This document shows positions 1 through 8,510 of a DNA stretch of 64,000 nt, in pieces. The position numbers and the translations under genes were made by a program. Origin of the DNA: UBA6183 sp943372215 (lineage in GTDB: Bacteria > Bacteroidota > Bacteroidia > UKL13-3); the NCBI GenBank assembly GCA_943372215.1, contig CALRXU020000004.1, positions 174,501-238,500 on the forward strand, in the 5' to 3' direction. Below the pieces are notes generated by a model. The model was not told the origin of the DNA. It ran no database searches and worked only from the letters and a program-made list of their open reading frames with translations. How positions within the stretch are numbered: the first letter of the stretch is position 1; the number at the start of each line of letters is the position of its first letter.

Positions 1-568
1 CCGCTTCAAAAAAGGCAGGTTCATGTTCTGCCAAGTTGTATGCAAAGTTAAAACGGTCAAGCAGTTGTTTGTGGTTGGCCACTGCAGTATCATATTTCTG
101 CTTAAATTGTGGGGTAAGTATATCACCAATACGTAAACCACTTCGGCCTATTTTATCCTGATAAGTAGGGCTAATACCACGCAGGGTAGAGCCAATTTTA
201 TGTTCTCCTTTGTTTGCCTCACTGGCCGCATCTACCAAACGGTGGGTGGGGATAATCAGGTGCGCTTTTTCAGATATGTACAGGTTCTTTCTGGGGTCAA
301 CCCCAGAGGCCATTACTTTTTCAATTTCTTTTTTAAGCGTAACGGGGTCAATAACAACCCCATTGCCGATAATATTGATGGTGTGCTGGTGGAAAATACC
401 AGAAGGAATGGTATTCAGCACATGTTTTTGCCCACCGAACTCTAACGAGTGCCCTGCATTAGGCCCTCCCTGAAACCTTGCCACAACATCATATTGAGGA
501 GTAAGCACATCTACAATTTTTCCTTTTCCTTCATCGCCCCATTGGAGGCCTAATACTACATCTATCAT
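1..568 (-). CDS. purA: Adenylosuccinate synthase, N-terminal part (cut by window edge)
   Basis: Makes adenylosuccinate from IMP, aspartate and GTP in AMP synthesis; cytoplasmic homodimer. About 189 codons are visible of a family length near 425; the frame stays open to base 1. The start codon is the ATG whose complement is at 566-568, giving MIDVVLGLQWGDEGKGK, with the GDEGKGK phosphate-binding loop at residues 11-17 and GPNAGHS near residue 36. A GSTLRGISP segment, which matches the conserved GTTxRGIGP motif, follows near residue 126. It lies 58 bp downstream of the fur-like gene on the same strand, so the two are probably co-transcribed. Identification is firm; only completeness is unknown. 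Confidence 0.96.
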   Translation of the reverse strand, partial: MIDVVLGLQWGDEGKGKIVDVLTPQYDVVARFQGGPNAGHSLEFGGQKHVLNTIPSGIFHQHTINIIGNGVVIDPVTLKKEIEKVMASGVDPRKNLYISEKAHLIIPTHRLVDAASEANKGEHKIGSTLRGISPTYQDKIGRSGLRIGDILTPQFKQKYDTAVANHKQLLDRFNFAYNLAEHEPAFFEA

Positions 569-626
569 CTTATTATCGGTGTTCTATTGCGTTGGCTATG
601 GCCTTTGCTATTGGTGTTTAATTAAA

Positions 627-1142
627 TTAATTGAGTTGTTCAGTTTTGGGTGTATCGTTTAATACTTTATTGCAAGTGGTGCATTTTCCGTCCATTGATT
701 TGGGATTTCCAAACAAATGCAAGGAATGGTCAGTGATGTCAAATTCCAGCAACTCGCCCATCATGTTTTTAATTTGTTGGATACGAGGGTCACAAAACTC
801 CAATATGCGGTTACAATGGTTGCAAATCATATGGTCGTGCTGTTTGTAACCATAAGCCCCTTCATAACGGGCCAGGTTTTTGCCAAACTGGTGTTTGGTT
901 ACCAAGCCTGCATCCAGCAATAAATCGAGGGTATTGTACACGGTAGCACGGCTTACGCGGTAATTCCGGTTTTTCATGTGTACATAAAGTGTCTCTACAT
1001 CAAAATGCTCTTTATTACTGTATATCTCGTCTAAAATGGCAAAACGTTCCGGTGTTTTGCGTTGTTGCTTCTGCTCTAAAAAAGCGATAAACAGCTTTTT
1101 TACTTCTCCTTTTATATGATCTATTGACTGCGTTGCCTGCAT
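627..1142 (-). CDS. Fur family transcriptional regulator
   Basis: Metal- or peroxide-responsive repressor of the Fur/Zur/PerR family; a cytoplasmic dimer that binds DNA. The N-terminal winged helix includes the KTPERFAIL segment and a recognition-helix-like VSRATVYNTL. The C-terminal half has a metal-binding core (HDHMICNHC) and a second CTTC pair near the end, so two structural Cys pairs are present. I chose the ATG at 1142 (MQATQ, 171 aa), because a 1205 start would add 21 residues not typical of the family and would place a promoter-like TANTTTG element (about 1164-1170, minus strand) inside the gene. Which metal it senses cannot be told from the sequence. It is followed directly by purA. 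Confidence 0.93.
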   Translation of the reverse strand: MQATQSIDHIKGEVKKLFIAFLEQKQQRKTPERFAILDEIYSNKEHFDVETLYVHMKNRNYRVSRATVYNTLDLLLDAGLVTKHQFGKNLARYEGAYGYKQHDHMICNHCNRILEFCDPRIQQIKNMMGELLEFDITDHSLHLFGNPKSMDGKCTTCNKVLNDTPKTEQLN

Positions 1143-1445
1143 AATTTTGCCTGAACAAGGTTGCAAAATAACATACATTTTGGCATTAATAAAACATTGG
1201 TTCATAAGTTATGCACTTGCCTGATTTTGTTGGGCCTGAATGTTTAAGGCAGGGATAATGGAAACCGCAACTGAAAATGCCTTAATGTTGTTTTATCTAT
1301 TTAATAAACAGGGGTTTAGTTTTGTTCAGGACCTTTAAAGGAGGGTAGGGCTTGTTCCAACCAAGGTCGGGCGGCATATTTTTATGGTTTTTAGGCCACA
1401 AGGTGATATTATTGATAGGTATTATTTTAACCTAAGCAAAAAAAT

Positions 1446-2012
1446 ATGGGCATGGTTTGTTGTATCGGTCAAATTACCGAGGTGGATTTGGAACAGGTGA
1501 TTCAAAATCCAAAAAGAACGGAGTTGCTGGTAAATGATGGGGAGTTTTTTGAGCAACCCAAGACTTCATTTTTCAAGGCATTGTTTTCAAAAGCGAATAA
1601 ACCAAAGGATACCTGGAAGCCTGATCTTAAAGCACCTGTTTGCGATTTGGATAAGGCTTGGCATGGTATTCATTTTGCCTTAACGGGAGATGCCGAAGGA
1701 GGGGAGCCTCCTTTAAATTTTATCATGACGGGAGGAACAGCAATTGGAGATGATATTGGTTATGGCCCAATAAGAATATTAAGGTTGAATGAAGTAAAAG
1801 CCCTTAAACAAGCCATAGAACAAATTTCATTAAAAAAATTTAAAGCAAAACTTCAGGTAGAGGCTTTTAATGAGAATGATGTTTACCCTAGCTCTGCTGA
1901 CTGGGTTCAAGAAGAATTGGACGAATGGATTGCTCCAGTTTATGAGGAATTACGGGATTTTATTATTCAGGCAGAGGCAAACAACAAGTGTTTGTATATT
2001 GCAATAACTTAG
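1446..2012 (+). CDS. DUF1877 (YfbM-like) family protein
   Basis: A 188-residue soluble protein of unknown biochemical function. It matches the DUF1877/YfbM layout: an N-terminal MGMVCCIGQI segment, a central DLDKAWHGIHFALTG motif followed by a glycine-rich stretch (GGTAIGDDIGYGP), and a C-terminal WVQEELDEWIAPVYEELRDF helix. There is no signal peptide or membrane segment. The second ATG at 1452 is an alternative start. It is the only plus-strand gene in the first 14.5 kb and converges on the minus-strand accessory block. An inverted-repeat site begins about 10 bases after its stop, so it could itself be a reverse-oriented member of that block. The family call is good; the role is unknown. Confidence 0.85.
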   Translation: MGMVCCIGQITEVDLEQVIQNPKRTELLVNDGEFFEQPKTSFFKALFSKANKPKDTWKPDLKAPVCDLDKAWHGIHFALTGDAEGGEPPLNFIMTGGTAIGDDIGYGPIRILRLNEVKALKQAIEQISLKKFKAKLQVEAFNENDVYPSSADWVQEELDEWIAPVYEELRDFIIQAEANNKCLYIAIT

Positions 2013-2022
2013 TCTCATACAA

Positions 2023-2127
2023 TTATCGCTAACAATTTACATATGGGCAAGGGTAGAGTATTTGAAAAAGAGCAGTCCTATATTTCCACAAATGCCTAGT
2101 AGAATCACAAAAGTTAGCCCTGCTATT
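2023..2127. repeat. attC-like site at the left end of the accessory block
   Basis: GCTAAC (2028-2033) and its complement GTTAGC (2113-2118) bracket about 80 bp. The left edge (2023-2048) is nearly the same as 6953-6979, with only a few differences, and the right edge GTTAGCCCTGCTATT (2113-2127) recurs exactly at 3747-3761. A small hairpin CCAAT-gcttt-ATTGG follows at 2129-2143, just before the stop codon of the next gene. The arrangement fits the other junction repeats of this block. Confidence 0.6.
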
Positions 2128-2156
2128 ACCAATGCTTTATTGGCAAGCTTACTTCG

Positions 2157-3662
2157 TTACTCTATACCATGTTTTTTTAAGAAAACCTTCCTCAGCTCCG
2201 CTACTTTACCTGAAAAATGTCCATCATACCAAATGTAGTGATGGGCTCCTTCCAACGTGTGAAATTCAAAGTCGTTACCCAATAATTTCATTTCATCAGC
2301 GAACGATTTTGCTGAGGAATAGTCTACACTTTGGTCATTCGTTCCGTGAACAATTAGCATAGGAGGAAGTCCCTTTTTTAATAAGTGTTGTGGCGATATT
2401 TTTTGAACAAAACTTTTATCGGCTAGAGGCTTGCTTATCCAAGCGGTGCCGCCATCAGAGGTTAAATTAAAAACCCCCGAATTTATCAGCAATATATTTG
2501 GTGAAGCGCTATAATGAAGGTTATCCGTATTTTCATTTATTTCATCAGCCATAGCTGTGGTTAGTACCAAGTGTCCACCGGCAGAATTACCAGAAGCCAC
2601 AATTTGCGAGGTGTCAATATTATACAGTGCTGCTTGTATTCTTAACCAACGAATCGCACTTCTTGCGTCCTTTACGGCCTCAAAAGGCGTTGTTTCATGC
2701 CTGTCTGCAATTCTGTATTCAACAGCTACTCCAACCCAACCTTTCTTGGCATAGTTAGCACAATTGTAAAAATCCCATTCTGGTGTGCCTTCTGTCCAAC
2801 TTCCTCCATGAAAATAAACAATAGCAGGGCGTTTGGTTTTCTGCCAGAAAGAATCAGGAAGAAAAATGTGAAGGTCAAGATTAAAGCCATCTACAGTTTT
2901 ATATGTTTTAATCAAATGACCTTGATAAGCTTTCCTGCTTTCTCTATATATGCTATCAATAGCTTTGGTGTATATTGTGTTTTTGCAAGTGGACAAAAAC
3001 GACCGCACTTGGTTTTCTATGTTTTTACTTCCGAAATTGTCAAGATGTGCAAACAGGTAATGGTGTTGCCAGAATTCTTTACATGCGTTGTTTGTAAAGT
3101 ACCTTGGAATGATGTTTAAATAAGCATCAAGTCTTTTGTTGTCAGATTTTTTATACTGTTCGTTTTTCAATTCAACTGTTGTTTGATGCCTTAGAACGGC
3201 TTCTACGTAGTCCTTAAAGTCTTTGCTAGATAAAAGGGCTGGGGTATTAAAGTCCTCTGAATGGATAGCCAATTTGCGTTGTACAGCGCTTGATAGTGTT
3301 ATTGATTTGCCGGTATAGTTTTCGTGAAAATAGGGATAGTCAACTATCATTCTATCGAAAAAGTATGAAATATCTCTTACTTCATTTGGGATAAAGTTCT
3401 TGTCAATGGATTTAAATTGGCCAATATGTTTTTTTGAAATGGCTAAAAATGGTTGTTTTAAAGAGTCTATCTTTTGTAAAAACAGATTCTCACTCAATGA
3501 ATAAATAGTTTGCCTATTGGGGTAATAGCTGCTGGAAAAATCATTACTGGCAATTTTCATATCAGCATCATAAGCCTTACGCAAAGAGTCAAAGGTTAGG
3601 TTACTTTGTGCAACACCGATTAGTGAAAGCAACAGGAGTAATGTAGTAAATATAAATTTCAT
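2157..3662 (-). CDS. Secreted alpha/beta hydrolase (esterase/lipase type)
   Basis: A 501-residue protein with a signal peptide (MKFIFTTLLLLLSLIGVAQS). The N-terminal ~250 residues are not recognised. The C-terminal ~240 residues are an alpha/beta-hydrolase of the BD-FAE/lipase_3-like group: oxyanion motif HGGSW near residue 285, nucleophile elbow GNSAGGH near 358, a likely Asp in HGTNDQSVD near 444 and the catalytic His in GAHHYIW near 474. All triad members are therefore present. It probably cleaves carboxylic esters outside the cytoplasm; the substrate is unknown. It sits in the same-strand accessory block and has repeat elements on both sides. The long unassigned N-terminal half is unusual for a plain esterase. 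Confidence 0.85.
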   Translation of the reverse strand: MKFIFTTLLLLLSLIGVAQSNLTFDSLRKAYDADMKIASNDFSSSYYPNRQTIYSLSENLFLQKIDSLKQPFLAISKKHIGQFKSIDKNFIPNEVRDISYFFDRMIVDYPYFHENYTGKSITLSSAVQRKLAIHSEDFNTPALLSSKDFKDYVEAVLRHQTTVELKNEQYKKSDNKRLDAYLNIIPRYFTNNACKEFWQHHYLFAHLDNFGSKNIENQVRSFLSTCKNTIYTKAIDSIYRESRKAYQGHLIKTYKTVDGFNLDLHIFLPDSFWQKTKRPAIVYFHGGSWTEGTPEWDFYNCANYAKKGWVGVAVEYRIADRHETTPFEAVKDARSAIRWLRIQAALYNIDTSQIVASGNSAGGHLVLTTAMADEINENTDNLHYSASPNILLINSGVFNLTSDGGTAWISKPLADKSFVQKISPQHLLKKGLPPMLIVHGTNDQSVDYSSAKSFADEMKLLGNDFEFHTLEGAHHYIWYDGHFSGKVAELRKVFLKKHGIE

Positions 3663-3726
3663 TGGTTATAAACTTGTGGTTTTATATTGTAATCAATAAG
3701 GCAAATTGTAGTTAATGCAATGGCGA

Positions 3727-3790
3727 TAGTGTAACAGTTGGAAAACGTTAGCCCTGCTATTGCCGATGTTACCTTAGTCTTCAGACTCTA
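3727..3790. repeat. Junction repeat between two hydrolase genes
   Basis: Contains GTTAGCCCTGCTATT (3747-3761), an exact copy of 2113-2127. It also has a CTAT/ATAG imperfect inverted repeat around it (GGCGATAG at 3722-3729 against CTATTGCC at 3757-3764) and a short hairpin AGTCT-tc-AGACT (3776-3787) 13 bases before the stop codon of the next gene. It is a weaker member of the junction-repeat family than those at 9.4 or 12.5 kb. Confidence 0.5.
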
Positions 3791-3800
3791 GCCTACTTGA

Positions 3801-5483
3801 TTAATCTCTCCATATAGGTATTTTAATAAAGCTGTCATTATGCCATTTAATTTGTAAAGGCTCATTTGCATCCTTTATTGTCTCATCACTTGGGTCTTTA
3901 CCTGAGCCGTAATTTATAATTTCAAAAGGATGTTTATTAATGTTCAGTAAAATAACAAGTTTGCTGCCCTTATTAATTTTCTTACTCACAAAGCGTGTAT
4001 TGTTAAAAGCGATTTTTTCTTTTTTGTTTGGTTGCAATAATTGTCGTTTGGTGTTATCATTTGCAAAACTTGCTCTACCTACATATCGTGTAAGAAAAAA
4101 GTACTTTCCATTTGGCATTAGTTCGTATAGAGCCATTGAAACATCCATATCTTTTTTGTTTATGGTCGCCCAAAGATTACCCGAAAATGAGCCATTAATA
4201 GCAAACTCGGTTTGAAAAGGCTCTGTGATAAAAACCAATCCATTGCTTGCATCAAGTGTGTCAAAAATAATGCTTGGTGTAAAATAATTATTTTGATTTT
4301 CTCTGTCCCTAAAGTCTATGCGCTGCTTTCGAAATTCTTCTTTCATTGGTCTGAATATGGTTAAACTTGTTTTGTCAAGATAAAAAGTCAACGTATCGTT
4401 ATTCGTTTTTTCAAGTGTTGAATTGTGTTTCCATTTGTTTGTTCCCATCACTTGGTAATTCACTCTGTCTTTAAGCAGTTCAGGTTTTGGCTTACCCTTT
4501 AGAATATAATCAAGCCAATCGTAAGCTAAAGTCATCATGCTAATCTCAGCAACACTATCAATTTCGTAACCCATTAAATGTTTAGCAGGCTTACGTTGCC
4601 CACCAAAATGGTCGTAAGGACCAATAACCAAATAGTGATTCGCATTTTTGTTATATTTATAATGCAACTTGAAGTATTGTAATGCACCAATCTGTGAGCC
4701 GTCATAATAGCCTGTTGTGCTCAAAACAGGAATGTTCATTTTTTCATATTCAGCTGGTGTTGGTACTTTTGATTGCCAATAGCTATCATAAGCAGGATGG
4801 GATAACCATTTTTGAAAGATAGGATTTTGAATTCCGGCTAAACTATCAAGTTTATTGTATGCTAAACCATAATTGAAATAATCAAAAGGTAAATTTGCGG
4901 GTAAAGGTTTATTTTTATAAATGTTATCGTTACTCCAACTCAAAACATGAGCTAATGGAACATTATTTTCCATTGGAAAATCATAACCAGGCATCACGGC
5001 CACCTGCGGCACAATTGTTTTTAGGGCAGGATGAATGTTTTTTACAGTAGCCCATTGTGAAAAACCAGTATAACTGCCACTATACATCCCCACCTTTCCG
5101 TCACACCATTTTTGCTTACTTATCCAATCAATAATGTCATAAATATCTGTGCCTTCGTTTTCAAACGGTTGATAGTGGTCTAAATTTGTCCTTATTCCAC
5201 GGGCATATGCTACAACACCTACATAATCTCTGTCTACTGATTTTTTACCAAATATTGCATCGTTTGTACCTTGATAATATGTGGTGTAAAATAGGATTGC
5301 AGGTAAAGGACTGGTATTTGTTTTTTTACGAACTATTATTGCTGAAATATCAATGCCACTTCGTGTTGGAATTGTAACGCTATCTTGAATGGTATAATTA
5401 TGGTTAACAGTTGCAGCCTGTTGTGCAAATGATAGGGTAAAATTTGTCGATAAAATAAGCATCACCTGGATTAAATATTTCAT
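3801..5483 (-). CDS. CocE/NonD family hydrolase (X-Pro dipeptidyl-peptidase type)
   Basis: A 560-residue exported hydrolase with a signal peptide ending near LSFAQQ. It shows the peptidase S15/CocE plan: alpha/beta-hydrolase domain first, then a C-terminal beta jelly roll from about residue 330. The triad is visible: Ser in GSYTGFSQ (near 139), Asp in TGYYDGSQ (near 258) and His in GPYDHFGG (near 291), close to the spacing of cocaine esterase. Such enzymes hydrolyse esters, amides or beta-lactam-like substrates; the substrate here is unknown. It is in the accessory block, 138 bp from the next gene. Fold and triad are secure; the specificity is not. Confidence 0.9.
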   Translation of the reverse strand: MKYLIQVMLILSTNFTLSFAQQAATVNHNYTIQDSVTIPTRSGIDISAIIVRKKTNTSPLPAILFYTTYYQGTNDAIFGKKSVDRDYVGVVAYARGIRTNLDHYQPFENEGTDIYDIIDWISKQKWCDGKVGMYSGSYTGFSQWATVKNIHPALKTIVPQVAVMPGYDFPMENNVPLAHVLSWSNDNIYKNKPLPANLPFDYFNYGLAYNKLDSLAGIQNPIFQKWLSHPAYDSYWQSKVPTPAEYEKMNIPVLSTTGYYDGSQIGALQYFKLHYKYNKNANHYLVIGPYDHFGGQRKPAKHLMGYEIDSVAEISMMTLAYDWLDYILKGKPKPELLKDRVNYQVMGTNKWKHNSTLEKTNNDTLTFYLDKTSLTIFRPMKEEFRKQRIDFRDRENQNNYFTPSIIFDTLDASNGLVFITEPFQTEFAINGSFSGNLWATINKKDMDVSMALYELMPNGKYFFLTRYVGRASFANDNTKRQLLQPNKKEKIAFNNTRFVSKKINKGSKLVILLNINKHPFEIINYGSGKDPSDETIKDANEPLQIKWHNDSFIKIPIWRD

Positions 5484-5732
5484 TCCTATTAGGCTGTTTT
5501 ATGTGTTTTAGTATCGAAAGCGTTCTCTATGTTTACAGGTAACATCAATCTTTTGTAAATTAATTTGGGTGCTCAAAAATAGGTTATTTTAAGGCTATTT
5601 AGCGAAGTCATTTATGCATAAACTGTGGTGTGAACGCAAAGTACCTCACCATCTGATGAAACTAAACCACAAATTTATACTAAAAGGGCATTGATGATGT
5701 GTTTTGTTAAAGGTTGTATTCCTTACTCACCT

Positions 5733-6155
5733 TCATAAGTAATCTACAATTTTGTCAATTAAGTCCTTTACCGTCTTTACCTTCTCAAGGTCTGGCTTTT
5801 TCTCCATGTGTTTAAAATATTGACCAGCTATTTCTCTTACTTCGTCAACCGTCAATTGTCTTACCGGTTTGTCTGGATAGTTTGATTTCTGTGTACTGCT
5901 ATATCCCCATGTGAATTGCCGTCCATGTGAGTCGATTAGCCTCACACTGCTGTCAAACTCGAAAAAGTAAATGTCTGGGTCTACAAAGAAATGCTCTTTA
6001 TCATCAACAATGGATAGATCAAGTCCATCCTGAATGATTATTGGAAATTCAATTTTGTCAAATCCCAATGCCCACATGGCTTCGAAGAACTGTTCTTCCT
6101 GATGCTTCTTTCTTGCTTGTTTGTTTACAAAGTATTTTTTGATGTTGTCAATCAT
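5733..6155 (-). CDS. Hypothetical protein (140 aa)
   Basis: I do not recognise this family. It is a soluble protein rich in acidic and aromatic residues with no signal peptide or membrane segment. The N-terminus is a basic/charged helix (KKYFVNKQARKKHQEEQFF), the middle is likely beta-rich (FFVDPDIYFFEFDSSVRLI, RQFTWGY), and the C-terminus is helical (TVDEVREIAGQYFKHM and KVKTVKDLIDKIV). The ATG at 6155 is preferred over an upstream TTG at 6164. It is a single-gene unit of the accessory block. The 249 bp after it, before the next gene, has no clear member of the junction-repeat family, apart from a TGTGGT...ACCACA inverted pair. Confidence 0.7.
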   Translation of the reverse strand: MIDNIKKYFVNKQARKKHQEEQFFEAMWALGFDKIEFPIIIQDGLDLSIVDDKEHFFVDPDIYFFEFDSSVRLIDSHGRQFTWGYSSTQKSNYPDKPVRQLTVDEVREIAGQYFKHMEKKPDLEKVKTVKDLIDKIVDYL

Positions 6156-6164
6156 GTAAGCCAA

Positions 6165-6316
6165 GTTATCTGGGAATTTTTAACCTTAACACGCCTGTCT
6201 AAGTTTTCCCTAGCGAAGCGTTTAATCGTTTCGCTAAGATAAAAAACTTACGAAAACTAAATACTAAAACACTAAATGATGGCGCCACTTGAGGTAGGCA
6301 GGTATTGCGGTATTAT
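6165..6316. repeat. attC-like junction site
   Basis: On the minus strand it begins 3 bases after the LysE-gene stop. The arm TACCTGCCTACCTCAAG (complement near 6289-6305) is partly complementary to CTTAGACAGGCGTGTTAAGG (complement near 6182-6201). It encloses GTGGCGCC, related to the CGCC arm seen elsewhere, and an 8-bp hairpin TAGCGAAG...TTTCGCTA (about 6211-6237). It ends about 25 bases before the next start codon. The homology to the other sites is only partial. Confidence 0.5.
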
Positions 6317-6319
6317 ATT

Positions 6320-6946
6320 TCAATGTTTTATTGTAATACTTGAATATAAAGCGAAAAGACCAAATGAGATGATGATCAAGCCGGAAAGTCTGTTTATCCA
6401 AATAAGTCTATCAGGAGTAATTTTAGATTGGGAGAAACTAACTAGAGTACTCAATATAAACCACCATAAGGCAGAACCAATAAATACACCAAATACAAGT
6501 GTCATAGATGATAAATAGTTAGTCTTTGTCGTTCCTAAGCCAAGTCCAGCAAATAGGGCTAAGAAAGAGAGTATGGTTGTAGGGTTAGATACCGTTAAGA
6601 AAAAGGTTGAAACAAAATTCTTGTAAAGACCTTTGCTATCAAGGTTTGCAGCCATTGATGCCAGTTTTTTTACAAACGATTTTATGCCTAAAAAAAGTAA
6701 AAACAATCCACCCACTAACTTCATCCAAAAACCTTGTGTCAGAAGAAAGGAGGAAATTGCTGTTAGCCCAAAACCTGCAATAATACCATAAACGGTGTCT
6801 GCCATTGCTGCTCCTAATCCAGTAACAAAACCGGAGAGGCGGCCCTCTGTTAATGTGCGTTTTATAGTTAATATGCCAATTGGTCCAACTGGAGCAGCAA
6901 CTGAGAAGCCAATGATTAACCCTTTAATTAAATAGTCTGTTGTCAT
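6320..6946 (-). CDS. LysE/RhtB family amino-acid exporter
   Basis: Inner-membrane exporter of the LysE superfamily (amino acids or related metabolites). It has 208 residues, typical of the family, with about six hydrophobic segments. The diagnostic N-terminal motif is present: GFSVAAPVGPIGILTIKRTL, followed by GRLSGFVTGLGAAMADTVYG. A later NPTTILSFLALFAG segment matches the conserved Asn-Pro of the family. It is a single-gene unit in the accessory block with repeats on both sides. The substrate cannot be deduced. Confidence 0.92.
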   Translation of the reverse strand: MTTDYLIKGLIIGFSVAAPVGPIGILTIKRTLTEGRLSGFVTGLGAAMADTVYGIIAGFGLTAISSFLLTQGFWMKLVGGLFLLFLGIKSFVKKLASMAANLDSKGLYKNFVSTFFLTVSNPTTILSFLALFAGLGLGTTKTNYLSSMTLVFGVFIGSALWWFILSTLVSFSQSKITPDRLIWINRLSGLIIISFGLFALYSSITIKH

Positions 6947-6952
6947 ATTGTG

Positions 6953-7098
6953 TTATCGTTAATAATTTACGTATGGGCGAAGAAGCGAATTTCGAAGCAC
7001 TAAACTGTCTGTCACCGCAAAACTTGATACGAAGCACAACCTGTCCCGCTTGTGGGAAAGTTTTATTTAACCAGTGACCCGCCAATTTCTTGTAGGTG
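6953..7098. repeat. attC-like junction site
   Basis: On the minus strand it starts inside the stop codon of the solenoid gene (AGCTAATTACACCTAC) and ends about 8 bases before the LysE start. It contains the arm CCGCCAATTTCTTGTAGGTG (7079-7098), the 27-bp core with the CCCGC hairpin (7034-7060) and a right edge (6953-6979) nearly identical to 2023-2048. A spurious reading frame runs through it (6924-7151) and should not be annotated as a gene. Confidence 0.65.
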
Positions 7099-7101
7099 TA
7101 A

Positions 7102-7839
7102 TTAGCTGCTGATATTTTTTCGATTATTAATTCCATCTTTAGCACTTTCAATAAAATATTTCAAGGTGTTGTTTCTTGTTCTTTTATATTCTTTGTCAAG
7201 CACTTCAAAGCACTTTTCTGTTCCCGTAGTTCTCAATGTTGCACAAATCATTTCTTTCGTATGTGTGTCACTTACGGTAAATTCTTTAATTAACAAGTCT
7301 TCAATGTCTGAGTGTTCGGAATTTTGTAGCCCAGAAAGTGCATCAATTCTATTCTGATAGGTCCCTTCCGTCAGTAGGTATTTGAGAAATTCAATATTTA
7401 GTGATTTTGGTTTTTTAAGGCTTCTAAGTCTGCTTAATACAGTTGTTATAATCTCTTCATCTTCTGATTGTTTGATAGCAGATGTAAGAATGTCAAAAAG
7501 CTCGTAGTCTTGGGTGTTAACACATAAACTTGTTAAGCAACGCAACACATATTTTTTGTATTTCGTAAATTCTTTGTCAGTAAGAAGTTTAATTAATTCA
7601 GGTTTTAGGTTTTTGTCGCTAAGTTCGTCCGAAACACGATAAGCAAACCAACTTGGAGAGTCTTCGCTTCCAAAAGACATATCTCGTTCTTGTTTTTTTA
7701 CTATGTTTTTAGAGATAGGCTCATTGTTGTCCATTTGAATAATTAAAGTCTTTATGTCTGCCGATTTTAATTCGGAAACAAGTCGTTCTTTATCTTCTTT
7801 AACTTTTTTATCAAGGCTTTTAAATAGTTCAAATAGCAT
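7102..7839 (-). CDS. Hypothetical helical-repeat protein (HEAT-like)
   Basis: A 245-residue soluble, highly charged, nearly all-helical protein. The middle shows repeating helix pairs (LIKLLTDKEFTKYKKYVLRCL, LFDILTSAIKQSEDEEIITTV, IEFLKYLLTEGTYQNRIDAL, IEDLLIKEFTVSDTHTKEMI), consistent with an alpha solenoid of the HEAT/Armadillo kind. There is no signal peptide, membrane segment or catalytic motif. Its stop codon TAA forms part of the adjacent inverted-repeat site, and its start lies about 25 bases from the next site, as expected if it forms one unit with the repeat. The function is unknown; a protein-binding or immunity role would be a guess. Confidence 0.72.
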   Translation of the reverse strand: MLFELFKSLDKKVKEDKERLVSELKSADIKTLIIQMDNNEPISKNIVKKQERDMSFGSEDSPSWFAYRVSDELSDKNLKPELIKLLTDKEFTKYKKYVLRCLTSLCVNTQDYELFDILTSAIKQSEDEEIITTVLSRLRSLKKPKSLNIEFLKYLLTEGTYQNRIDALSGLQNSEHSDIEDLLIKEFTVSDTHTKEMICATLRTTGTEKCFEVLDKEYKRTRNNTLKYFIESAKDGINNRKNISS

Positions 7840-7863
7840 ACTCTGTCGTCTTTAATATTTGTA

Positions 7864-7906
7864 GCTAACGTTCTCGCGCTAAAAGTATAAATGTGCGTGA
7901 GCTAGG
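7864..7906. repeat. Short attC-like junction site
   Basis: GCTAACGTTCTCGCGC (7864-7879) is imperfectly complementary to GTGCGTGAGCTAG (7893-7905) around an AT-rich loop. It fills most of the 77 bp between two genes: 10 bases after one stop codon and about 25 before the next start. The 23 bases 7884-7906 are identical to 10489-10511. Confidence 0.58.
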
Positions 7907-7916
7907 GGGGAGTTTT

Positions 7917-8489
7917 TTATTTGTTATACTTTCGTTTATATCTTATCCAATTTTCAGTCGAGTCTGGTTTAATGTTAAAGCCTATAAAATGGATTGTCTC
8001 GGCCATTTCTTTTATGCTCCCATTTCTGTCAAGTTCCTGAAAAAAACAAATACTGTCTCTTTTAATCAATCCTAATTTTAAATTTCTTTCATGATGAAAT
8101 GAGCCTCCATATGATGCAATTGTTTCAATATGAATAGTATCATTTGAAATTTGATAATTCCCCCAATATCCCCAAACGCCTTTTGGATTTTCCGAAATAT
8201 TTTTTCTTAGTTGATTTGTGTCCTTTGTAGCCCCCATAAATATTACTGAACCATCCTTGTAAAAGAAAATTGGATACATAAAATCTACATAACCAGAGTT
8301 TGTGAATATTTTTCTATATCCTGCATTATAATATCCATCATGTCTTAGAGAACTGTTGCTTTTTACTTCGTAGTTTTTCTTATAAATCAATGATTTGTCA
8401 TAAGTGCAATCAGTAATTGACATCACAATGCTAAGTATAGCTAAATTCGTTAATAGATTGTTTGTTAAAGGTCTTTCAAAATAAGTCAT
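7917..8489 (-). CDS. Hypothetical protein, possible lipoprotein (190 aa)
   Basis: I do not recognise this family. The first ~27 residues hold a hydrophobic stretch (LLTNLAILSIVMSITDC) ending in Cys, which may be a lipoprotein signal; ATG at residue 23 is a weaker alternative start. The remainder is a beta-rich domain with many aromatic residues (GYVDFMYPIFFYKDGSVIFMG, GVWGYWGNYQISNDTIHIE). Similar short beta lipoproteins of unknown role are common in Bacteroidota. It forms a single-gene unit of the accessory block, with a long repeat-bearing spacer before its start and a compact site after its stop. Confidence 0.65.
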   Translation of the reverse strand: MTYFERPLTNNLLTNLAILSIVMSITDCTYDKSLIYKKNYEVKSNSSLRHDGYYNAGYRKIFTNSGYVDFMYPIFFYKDGSVIFMGATKDTNQLRKNISENPKGVWGYWGNYQISNDTIHIETIASYGGSFHHERNLKLGLIKRDSICFFQELDRNGSIKEMAETIHFIGFNIKPDSTENWIRYKRKYNK

Positions 8490-8510
8490 ACTTTTGGTCG
8501 ATATGCTTTT

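Noticed and set aside
5484..5732. A junction repeat between the CocE gene and the 140-aa gene
   Set aside because: Only a TGTGGT...ACCACA pair is visible; it does not share the arms or core of the other sites, so I did not list it as one.
6924..7151. A 75-codon frame on the minus strand
   Set aside because: It runs through the junction repeat at 6953-7098 and shares the peptide AGQVVLR with the frame at 8613-8906, because both are translations of the same repeat, not a gene.
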